Below are positions 44,226 to 50,998 of a DNA stretch of 54,147 bases, piece after piece. Below the pieces are notes generated by a model. That model had not been told where the DNA came from. It searched no databases and was given only the letters and a program-made list of their open reading frames with translations. Every line of letters starts with the position of its first letter. The first letter of the stretch is position 1. The stretch is from Oscillatoriales cyanobacterium (GTDB lineage Bacteria; Cyanobacteriota; Cyanobacteriia; Cyanobacteriales; Microcoleaceae): positions 1-54,147 of the forward strand of contig RDXX01000078.1 of NCBI GenBank assembly GCA_004292955.1, read 5' to 3'. The translations under genes were made by a program, and so were the position numbers.

Positions 44226-46516
44226 GCAAGTTAGGTGTGTGGTTGGCGCAGGAGTGTCAGGAAGATCGGGAATATTTTTTGAAATATCAACCCAGGGATT
44301 TCGTTCAGGAGTTCAAGGATTTCAATCGTTATTATGTTTGGTTGACTGATTTCGGTTTTATTGAGATGAAACTGGAATTTTTGGGAGTACAAGCGCTAAT
44401 TGATGATTACGATTTGGCGATAAATTCTGATGTGTTGTTGTCGCCGGATCAAACTCAAATGCTGAAGTTGATTCAAGGGGCAATTCGCAAGTCGGCGCAC
44501 GTTTTGGAAAGGGATAAAACGCAGTTGGCTGGGCAATTGTTGGGGAGGTTGCTGGATTTTGAAATGCCTGAGATTCAAAGGTTGCTGGAACAGGCGCGGC
44601 AGTCGAAAGATAGTGTTTGGTTGCGGCCTTTGAGGGGGAATTTAGAGCGGGCCAATGAAGGAGCACTGCGGACGCTTGTCGGTCATACTAGCGGGGTAAG
44701 AGGAGTGGCGATCGCACCAGACGGCCTCACGGCGATTTCCGCATCAAGGGATAGCACCCTGAAAATCTGGGACATTGACAGTGGCAGCGAAGTTAGAACC
44801 CTCACGGGTCATACTGAGTCGGTTAATGCAGTGGCGATCGCACCCGACGGCAAAACCGCGATTTCTGCTTCATTGTGTACACTGAAAATCTGGGACATTG
44901 ACAGTGGTACCGAAGTTAGAACCCTTATTGGTCATACTGACTTGGTATGGGCAGTGGCGATCGCACCAGACGGAAAAACCGCGATTTCCGGTTCAATGGA
45001 TAAAACCCTGAAAATCTGGGACACCGAGACAGGTACGGAACTTAGAACCCTCACCGGTCATACTAACTATGTAACAGCAGTGGCGATCGCACCAGACGGC
45101 AAAACAGCGATTTCCGCTTCACATGATCGAACCCTAAAAATCTGGGACACCGAGACAGGCGCTGAACTTAGAACCCTCATCGGTCATACTATCCGGGTAC
45201 TAGCAGTCGCGATCGCACCAGACGGCAAAACAGCGATTTCTGCTTCACAGGATAAAACCCTGAAAATCTGGGACACAGAAAGCGGCATGGAACTTAGAAC
45301 CCTCACCGGTCATACTCACTGCGTAACAGCAGTGGCGATCGCACCAGACGGAAAAACCGCGATTTCGGCTTCAGAGGATAGCACCCTGAAAATCTGGGAC
45401 ACAGAAAGCGGGACCGAACTTAGAATCCTGACCGGTCATACTACGCAGGTACTAGCAGTCGCGATCGCACCCGATGGCAAAACAGCGATTTCCGCTTCAT
45501 ATGATAGCACCCTGAAAATCTGGGACACAGAAAGCGACACCGAACTTAGAATCCTGACCGGTCATACTACGCAGGTACTAGCAGTCGCGATCGCACCGGA
45601 CGGCAAAACAGCGATTTCCGCTTCACGGGATAAAACCCTGAAAGTCTGGGACACAGAAAGCGCCACCGAACTTAAAACCCTCACCGGTCATACTAACTGG
45701 GTATCAGCAGTGGCGATCGCACCCGATGGCAAGACAGCGATTTCCGCTTCATATGATAGCACCCTGAAAATCTGGGACACAGAAAGCGCCACCGAACTTA
45801 GAACCCTCACGGGTCATACTGGTTGGGTAACAGCAGTGGCGATCGCACCAGACGGTAAAACCGCGATTTCCGCTTCAGATTCAGAGGATAGCACCCTGAA
45901 AATCTGGGACATAGAAAGCGGTACGGAACTTAGAAGCAGAACCGTCACTGGTCATGTTGACTTGGTAAGTGGAATGGAGATATCACCCAACGGCCAAACA
46001 GTTCACGTATCTAGACCCCCCACTAGGAATAACTGGGCAAAAGCAGTGGCGATCGCACCAGACAGCAAGACAGCGATTTCCGCTTCAGGGGATAAAACCG
46101 TGAAAATCTGGGACACAGAAAGCTGCACGGAACTGAGAACTCTAACCGGTCATACTAGCGAGGTAAATGCAGTGGCGATCGCACCAGACGGCAAGACAGC
46201 GATTTCCGCTTCAGGGGATAAAACCGTGAAAATCTGGGACACAGAAAGCTACACGGAACTGAGAACCCTCATCGGTCATACTAGCGAGGTAAATGCAGTG
46301 GCGATCGCACCGGACGGAAAAACCGCGATTTCCGCTTCATTGGATAACACCCTGAAAATCTGGGATTTGCTTAGCGGTAAAGAGCTCGCTAGTTTCAGCG
46401 GAGAGTATGGATTTAATTGCTGTGCAATTTTGCCTGATGGAGTGACAGTTGTAGCGGGCGATCGATCGGGGCGGGTGCATTTCCTGCGATTGGAGGGAGT
46501 TAGCGGCGGGCGATAA
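44222..46516 (+). CDS. WD40-repeat protein with near-identical repeats, partner of the STAND NTPase
   Basis: This 764-aa protein has an N-terminal helical region (residues 1-145; LLSPDQTQMLKLIQGAIRKS, LLGRLLDFEMPEIQRLLEQA), then about 14 WD40 repeats, enough for two seven-bladed propellers. The unit is 42 codons: GHTxxVxAVAIAPDGKTAIS, then ASxDxTLKIWDTESGTELRTL. Most repeats are almost identical at DNA level, each carrying a HIP1 site (GTGGCGATCGCACC), which points to recent expansion or gene conversion. Variation is confined to the two residues after GHT, the residue after the next Val, and the residues around the S-x-D turn. Repeat 2 lacks one codon; repeat 10 has two extra (DSEDS); repeat 11 is degenerate (GMEISPNGQTVHVSRPP). 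The last blade is divergent. The N-terminal helical region corresponds to the stretch between ATPase and WD40 in fused homologues, so this gene likely encodes the ligand-sensing half. Confidence 0.9.
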   Translation: MSKLGVWLAQECQEDREYFLKYQPRDFVQEFKDFNRYYVWLTDFGFIEMKLEFLGVQALIDDYDLAINSDVLLSPDQTQMLKLIQGAIRKSAHVLERDKTQLAGQLLGRLLDFEMPEIQRLLEQARQSKDSVWLRPLRGNLERANEGALRTLVGHTSGVRGVAIAPDGLTAISASRDSTLKIWDIDSGSEVRTLTGHTESVNAVAIAPDGKTAISASLCTLKIWDIDSGTEVRTLIGHTDLVWAVAIAPDGKTAISGSMDKTLKIWDTETGTELRTLTGHTNYVTAVAIAPDGKTAISASHDRTLKIWDTETGAELRTLIGHTIRVLAVAIAPDGKTAISASQDKTLKIWDTESGMELRTLTGHTHCVTAVAIAPDGKTAISASEDSTLKIWDTESGTELRILTGHTTQVLAVAIAPDGKTAISASYDSTLKIWDTESDTELRILTGHTTQVLAVAIAPDGKTAISASRDKTLKVWDTESATELKTLTGHTNWVSAVAIAPDGKTAISASYDSTLKIWDTESATELRTLTGHTGWVTAVAIAPDGKTAISASDSEDSTLKIWDIESGTELRSRTVTGHVDLVSGMEISPNGQTVHVSRPPTRNNWAKAVAIAPDSKTAISASGDKTVKIWDTESCTELRTLTGHTSEVNAVAIAPDGKTAISASGDKTVKIWDTESYTELRTLIGHTSEVNAVAIAPDGKTAISASLDNTLKIWDLLSGKELASFSGEYGFNCCAILPDGVTVVAGDRSGRVHFLRLEGVSGGR
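44680..46370. repeat. 126-bp in-frame tandem repeats encoding WD40 blades
   Basis: About 13 units with a 126-bp period (first GGTCATACT at about 44680, next at about 44806). Units 7 and 8 share the same variable residues (TTQVL), as do 12 and 13 (SEVN), which indicates very recent duplication. Confidence 0.9.
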
Positions 46517-46762
46517 TCCAAGAAACCGGGTTTTTGCCCGAATCTGTGGGTTGTAGCGAAGTATTTCGGAAAAAACCCGGTTTCTGGGGCCTCGCGATCG
46601 CATTTTTGGATTGATGGGCGATCGCATTTTTTGTGGATGGGCGATCGGGTTTTTGGTTTTTTTGTGGATGGGCGATCGCATTTGAGAGAAATGTGCGATC
46701 GGGTTTTTGGTTCATGTGCGATCGAACTTGTGGATGGGCGATCGCCTTTCACCATCAATTAT
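46517..46762. other. Non-coding stretch with clustered HIP1-like cores
   Basis: AGAAACCGGGTTTTT (about 46520) and AAAAACCCGGTTTCT (about 46572) form an inverted repeat. Then seven GCGATCG cores occur within about 150 bp (46595-46745), each in a GTGGATGGGCGATCGCATTT or AATGTGCGATCGGGTTTTT context. Parts recur at 47937-47985. Minus-strand frames through it are repeats, not genes. Confidence 0.75.
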
Positions 46763-47032
46763 TCAAACTAACTCCGACATTCTCAGCCGCCCTTCCATCG
46801 GTTCATACTCATCCTCCAAAAGCCAATACTGTGCCTCATCATAACTCTGACTAGAAAACACAACTTTATAAGCCTCAGCCGGATCGTAAATCCGACAATT
46901 TCCATCAGCATCACTGAGTAACAAAAGCAGATAAGGAGGTGAAAGATTTGGATCGATCCATACCTCTGTAAACTCCCAGTTATTCTTGACTAAATCGGCT
47001 TCGAGGGGTAACGTGGTATCGGTTTTCAGCAT
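46763..47032 (-). CDS. Small acidic protein, last gene of a toxin-antitoxin-like operon
   Basis: This protein of about 89 aa starts at ATG 47032 (MLKTDTTLPLEADLVKNNWE); a TTG one codon upstream is also open. It is acidic (pattern LSDADGNCRIYDPAEAY, YWLLEDEYEPMEGRL), has no signal or membrane segment, and I do not recognise a family. It overlaps the 3' end of the preceding gene by about 53 bp, so the two are tightly coupled. A small acidic protein encoded after a basic partner resembles an immunity or antitoxin protein (inference only). Confidence 0.6.
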   Translation of the reverse strand: MLKTDTTLPLEADLVKNNWEFTEVWIDPNLSPPYLLLLLSDADGNCRIYDPAEAYKVVFSSQSYDEAQYWLLEDEYEPMEGRLRMSELV

Positions 47033-47318
47033 CAACTTTTATCTCCCCATAGTAAAGTAAAAGATGGCTACCATCCGGGTCAACTCTATAACCAATTGAT
47101 TCAACAAAAAACATACCATAACGATCATAGCCGCGAATTTTACCTGTAAATTCTCCATCTTCTATTATAGCTTGAGCTACCTGATTCATAGTAGCCTCAT
47201 TGTTAAAAACATGAGCAGCACGTCCTTTATTAAGCAATCTTCTCATTTGTGGCGTGTCTGGCAAATGTTTAGCAATGTGCTTGCTGTCAAGAGTGATTTG
47301 GCGATTAATTCCACTCAT
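46980..47318 (-). CDS. Uncharacterised 112-aa protein, possible toxin-type domain
   Basis: The start is ATG 47318, which overlaps the stop of the truncated PIN frame (TGATG). The sequence has HIAKHLPDTPQMRRLLNKGR, VFNNEATMNQVAQAIIEDGE and YGMFFVESIGYRVDPDGSHL, ending in KVDAENRYHVTPRSRFSQE. I recall related short cyanobacterial proteins of unknown function and C-terminal domains of secreted polymorphic toxins with a similar ending, but I cannot name the family safely. It has no membrane segment. It sits between the PIN remnant and a small acidic protein and overlaps both, which suggests an operon. No strong ribosome site precedes it, so translation probably depends on coupling. Confidence 0.6.
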   Translation of the reverse strand: MSGINRQITLDSKHIAKHLPDTPQMRRLLNKGRAAHVFNNEATMNQVAQAIIEDGEFTGKIRGYDRYGMFFVESIGYRVDPDGSHLLLYYGEIKVDAENRYHVTPRSRFSQE

Positions 47319-47404
47319 CAATTAATTACTAAGATTACAGGATATAAAGGATGAGTGCGATCGGCAAACCTGAGCAGAATATTCGTATCTACAAGGCATA
47401 ACAT
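47318..47404 (-). pseudogene. Truncated PIN-domain (VapC-type) toxin
   Basis: A 28-codon frame encoding MLCLVDTNILLRFADRTHPL then YPVILVIN and a stop. VDTNILLRF with the leading Asp (Asp6) is the N-terminus of PIN-domain RNase toxins, which are normally about 130 aa with three more acidic catalytic residues; all of these are missing. It begins 2 bp after the stop of the antitoxin-like gene, as a vapC would, and its TGA overlaps the ATG of the next gene (TGATG). The rest of the toxin appears to have been replaced, with the junction at or soon after position 47341. It is a remnant and almost certainly inactive. Confidence 0.8.
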
Positions 47405-47406
47405 TG

Positions 47407-47682
47407 CTATGGATGATCCTCATAGATACCAGCACGACTCACCGCAAAATCCGATACCATAGGGACATTTACTCCCGTATTTTTAATGGAATCATCAGCC
47501 AATTCATCTAAAAGTATTTCAAACTCGCGATCGCCGATTTCTGCATCAGCATCACTTACTGTTGACAACAGACCTGACGTTGACTTCCAAGTTAGAAAAT
47601 CAACAAAATTAAGAACAACTTCTAGCTGCGGTTTAGCTAAATAACGCAGCTTATCTACAATGCTTTCAATTACAGCTTCCAT
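47407..47682 (-). CDS. VapB/DUF2281-like antitoxin
   Basis: This protein of about 91 aa starts at ATG 47682 (MEAVIESIVDKLRYLAKPQL); the longer frame to 47757 adds an improbable N-terminus. EAVIESIVDKLRYLAKPQLE and VVLNFVDFLTWK follow the pattern of short cyanobacterial antitoxins that precede PIN toxins (LPxxQLxEVLDFVEFL type). The remainder is acidic (SDADAEIGDREFEILLDELA). A PIN toxin start lies 2 bp downstream but is truncated, so the antitoxin has lost its cognate partner unless it acts on a toxin elsewhere. Autoregulation is usual for such operons; no operator was recognised upstream. Confidence 0.75.
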   Translation of the reverse strand: MEAVIESIVDKLRYLAKPQLEVVLNFVDFLTWKSTSGLLSTVSDADAEIGDREFEILLDELADDSIKNTGVNVPMVSDFAVSRAGIYEDHP

Positions 47683-47771
47683 ACTTTTATAGTTGAGCTT
47701 TAATTGTGATATATCTCCCACAATCTTAGTATAAATATTACATTTTGTCAAATTCAACCAATTTTAGAAGC

Positions 47772-47917
47772 TCGGCGGTTGGAAACCGCGTCTACACAAA
47801 CGATGTCCGCCGGACGCCGACGAAGAGGGTATTCGGAGCTCGAAAATTATCGGGTGAAATCTTCAACCCGCGCACCATCCGGGTTTTGTCTGTGTAGCAG
47901 CGGTTTCCAACCGCCGG
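47772..47917. repeat. Palindromic dispersed element, copy 3
   Basis: Outer arms CGGCGGTTGGAAACCGCGTC / GCAGCGGTTTCCAACCGCCG with CTACACAAACGATGTCCGCC on the left and GGGTTTTGTCTGTGTAG on the right. The centre differs from copies 2 and 4 (CGGACGCCGACGAAGAGGG...). Confidence 0.8.
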
Positions 47918-48002
47918 GGTTTTTGGGATTTTCGCATTTTTGGATTGATGGGCGATCGCATTTGAGAGAAATGTGCGATCGAATTTGAAATCCTCGGCGG
48001 TT

Positions 48003-48125
48003 AGAATCCCGGCGGTTGGAAACCGCGTCTACACAAACGATGTCCGCCTCCGCGGACTAAGAAATAACGGAATCTTCAACCCGCGGAGGCGGGTTTTGTC
48101 TGTGTAGCCGCGGTTTCCAACCGCC
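48003..48125. repeat. Palindromic dispersed element, copy 4
   Basis: Same outer and inner arms as copy 3, with the inner CCGCCTCCGCGGACTAAGAA / CCGCGGAGGCGGGTTTTGTC of copy 2. The right arm CCGCCGGGTTTCCAAC is duplicated (48118-48145). Confidence 0.8.
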
Positions 48126-48185
48126 GGGTTTCCAACCGCCGGGTTTCTGGGATTGCTTCGTTCCTCTCTTCGGACAGATTAGAAA

Positions 48186-50747
48186 CTAATCATCCCCATC
48201 CAATCCCAACGGCACAAAATACTGACTGTAAACCACACTATCCGGTGCCCACAGCGGCCGCCAATAAACACTTTGAATCACCGCCTTCTCCCCATCACCC
48301 TCAGCAGGCCACTCAAAACTGACGATCGCAATATTGCCATAACCCACAATCTCATCACCCTCTTGCAGCCACCGATTCCGCCACAACAGCGCTATCAAAT
48401 TCCACAAACGACGCAACAGTAACAACAGTTTATTTTTAGGTAATATACTTGACGAATTACCATCTTCATGCTGCAAAAACACCCGAGATCTTTGCCGCTT
48501 CATCCAGTCAACTCGATAACCCCAATCAGGCAAAGATTGCCTATCCCTCACAACAGCAGCCACAGCCTTCTTCCTGCCACGCCTCGGAATCTTCACCAAC
48601 TCCAGCGGCTCATTCCATCCCAAACGTTCGTGCGATCGCTCAGGAAACAACGACTTAATCTTAGTATGAATTACATGAGTTGTCCACTCCTCATTAATAA
48701 AAGCACTAGCCGTTAACTGCGCCAAAACAGACAATCTTTGACTCGCAATTTTCAACTCTCCATTCACCCCAGATACAGACGGTAAACGCTCAATCTCAGA
48801 GCGAGAATCGCCAAAATGACAATCCGACCAATAACTCAACCGCACAGCACCAGCATAGTGGATATCCCCCGTCAAAACAATCACCCGATCGCGCTGCTTA
48901 AAAAACTCCGACAACAGCTTCACAAAAGCCAACTCATGAAAATTCCAAGCATCCCCCGCATCGGTATTAAAAACCTTTCCCTGTTCCACATCCCGCCTTT
49001 GCACCGCATCAATAATCCATAAACCCACCAAATTAGTCGGCACCACAACCAGCGTCGCCTCGATCGCAAATTCCCCAGATTTATTCAGCAACTCAGTCTC
49101 CCGCAAAGGCTGCTGAATTTGCTCATCAAAACCTTTGTGAGTCAAAAGCATCGGCGGGGCGATCGCACTTTCGGGCGGATAGCCCCGCCAAGTCCGCGTA
49201 TCCAGCACAATCACCTCATGCTTAAAACTTCTCACGGTAAAATGCCAATTCAAAACCTCATCATCTCGATCCAAAATCAAAACATCTTCATCTAACTTAA
49301 ACTTCGGCAAACCAGTTTCAATATCAACCGCCGGAATCCCCAAATACCCAGCAGCATCCTCCCAAACACCAACATCAGTCCCCGCCGAATCCGACCACTT
49401 TTTAGCAGCTTTTAATAACTTATCTCCTACTCTTCCATACTCGAACTGTGCGGGCGTATTTCCCCAACTCTGAAACACAGCATAAGCCAGCAAAGCATTC
49501 TGCACCACCCGGCGGCCCAGCGGCTTCCCCAACACCCGGTAACACCACTCTCGATTCAAAAAGCAATCATCGCTAACATCATGGTCATCGCAAATCATAT
49601 AAGTAGAAATATTAGCCAGCGCCCGCCTCACTCGCCACAAATTGCGACAAAAACCGTCAAGTTCTACAACTTCTCTATCCCAGACTTTTGCTTGCTTAGA
49701 ATCTTGACAAATATCGTTACCCTTCGGAAAACTATCGCACCAAAGCACAGGAGACCAAACTAACAAATACATCGCGCAATATTCGCCCAAACCAAACAAG
49801 TGACTTTTAGCCTTATCCGGTTTATTCACCAACATCGCCGTAAAACCGCCAAAATCTCTAGCAATATCGCTGCGAGTCCCCGGCTGCAACTCAATTGGTT
49901 TTTTGTATTCAGACTCAGCATCAGACGCTTTCTGAATTGGCGATTCTCTAAAAATTTCCCTCTCTTGGCGAATTACATTTTTCTTTTCCGATTTCTTAGG
50001 TATACTGGTACACAAATTCTTTTTTATTTGGGCATCATTCATCAGGGGCAGATTCTCTTCCCAGCCCAACAGTGTATCGCCAGCATCAGTCAAGGCCCAC
50101 AGCATCGCATCGGCAACGTCATCGCCGTAAATTTGGTCACCCGTTAAAAACAGTTGGTGGGGGCGGAAATTTGCCATACCTGCAAACTGTTCGATCGAAT
50201 TATCCAAGATTGGCAGCGCATCTCTGCCGTCTCCGTGGGGCTTGCGACAAGAACCGTGCACTATACGCAAATAGTTTAAATCCCTTGGTGGCAGGGCAAA
50301 AGTCGGCAACCCGTGAGCGAAATAACCGATCGTCTGCGGCCCCAAAACTGACAAATCAGCAGCAGTCGGCCACAAACAAGAAAGGAGATTTTCCTGCTCA
50401 TTTTCTGGGACTCCCACCGACGGCGACTCCTGACTCCCCGCAAACTCAATGTCATAAGCATAAATTTGCCCGTATGTCAAGATATCTCTGTCGATTGGTT
50501 TAGCAGTCACGGCCGCTACGTGCAGGTATTTGCCAAGCCGCACAGTAGAGCTAGCACCTTGCAGCAAGGGCGTACCGACAATTTCACCAGTGCCGCCCTC
50601 AGTCGCATAAACCTTGAGTTTGACTTGACGGGGTGCTTTCAAAGCCAGCCAAACAGTTACGCCCCCAGTTTCAATTCGGCGCAAAATCGGGCCTGCAAGA
50701 ATCAGCGGCAAATGATGAATTCGATGATTTAATGGTGTCCACGACAT
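48186..50747 (-). CDS. PhoD-like metallophosphatase, large cytoplasmic form
   Basis: This protein of 853 aa starts at ATG 50747 (MSWTPLNHRIHHLPLILAGP); the frame extends 14 codons upstream but that part looks like a chance hydrophobic run. The N-terminal ~110 residues form a beta-rich domain (GPILRRIETGGVTVWLALKA). The metallophosphatase core carries IVHGSCRKPHGDGRD, FLTGDQIYGDDVADAM, ICDDHDVSDDCFL and VLTGDIHYAGAVRLSYW, the metal-binding Asp/His set of the PhoD family. It is longer than classical PhoD (about 580 aa), with insertions at about 250-340 and 690-790. No Tat signal is visible, so it probably acts in the cytoplasm, perhaps on phosphodiesters or phospholipid-type substrates (inference). 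It stands alone and diverges from the CBS-kinase gene. Confidence 0.85.
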   Translation of the reverse strand: MSWTPLNHRIHHLPLILAGPILRRIETGGVTVWLALKAPRQVKLKVYATEGGTGEIVGTPLLQGASSTVRLGKYLHVAAVTAKPIDRDILTYGQIYAYDIEFAGSQESPSVGVPENEQENLLSCLWPTAADLSVLGPQTIGYFAHGLPTFALPPRDLNYLRIVHGSCRKPHGDGRDALPILDNSIEQFAGMANFRPHQLFLTGDQIYGDDVADAMLWALTDAGDTLLGWEENLPLMNDAQIKKNLCTSIPKKSEKKNVIRQEREIFRESPIQKASDAESEYKKPIELQPGTRSDIARDFGGFTAMLVNKPDKAKSHLFGLGEYCAMYLLVWSPVLWCDSFPKGNDICQDSKQAKVWDREVVELDGFCRNLWRVRRALANISTYMICDDHDVSDDCFLNREWCYRVLGKPLGRRVVQNALLAYAVFQSWGNTPAQFEYGRVGDKLLKAAKKWSDSAGTDVGVWEDAAGYLGIPAVDIETGLPKFKLDEDVLILDRDDEVLNWHFTVRSFKHEVIVLDTRTWRGYPPESAIAPPMLLTHKGFDEQIQQPLRETELLNKSGEFAIEATLVVVPTNLVGLWIIDAVQRRDVEQGKVFNTDAGDAWNFHELAFVKLLSEFFKQRDRVIVLTGDIHYAGAVRLSYWSDCHFGDSRSEIERLPSVSGVNGELKIASQRLSVLAQLTASAFINEEWTTHVIHTKIKSLFPERSHERLGWNEPLELVKIPRRGRKKAVAAVVRDRQSLPDWGYRVDWMKRQRSRVFLQHEDGNSSSILPKNKLLLLLRRLWNLIALLWRNRWLQEGDEIVGYGNIAIVSFEWPAEGDGEKAVIQSVYWRPLWAPDSVVYSQYFVPLGLDGDD

Positions 50748-50998
50748 AGGAATTAAACAAATAAAAATTAAATAACGGGTTTTTGGCAAAGTATCTGTCA
50801 GCCGATTTGAGATTTGAGATTTACTCCATATATCAATCTGGAAGCTTGAACTAGGATCTGAAATTTGGAGCTCACCACTATAGGACTACGTGGCACGGTA
50901 TCCGTTTTTCGGTTCCTTCTTCCACTTAATTAATGCTAAGTCTGTCAACTCATGTCCGCCAAATTGTAACAATTCATTAAGGAAAATTAATAATCACT

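Larger units (their letters stand above)
47758..48185. other. Gap occupied by two palindromic elements
   Basis: It contains two further copies of the palindromic dispersed element and, between them (47937-47985), a segment also found at 46605-46700. An open frame at 47779-47988 lies inside the repeats. No gene. Confidence 0.75.

Noticed and set aside
44190..44240. The STAND/WD40 split as a simple sequencing frameshift
   Set aside because: The second gene has its own AAGGAG and ATG at proper spacing and a classic ATGA overlap; an accidental frameshift would not normally create these. It remains checkable by re-sequencing.
46276..46758. Minus-strand frames over the WD40 gene end
   Set aside because: Antisense shadows continuing into the HIP1-rich repeat tract; composition is repeat-driven (KKCDRPS).
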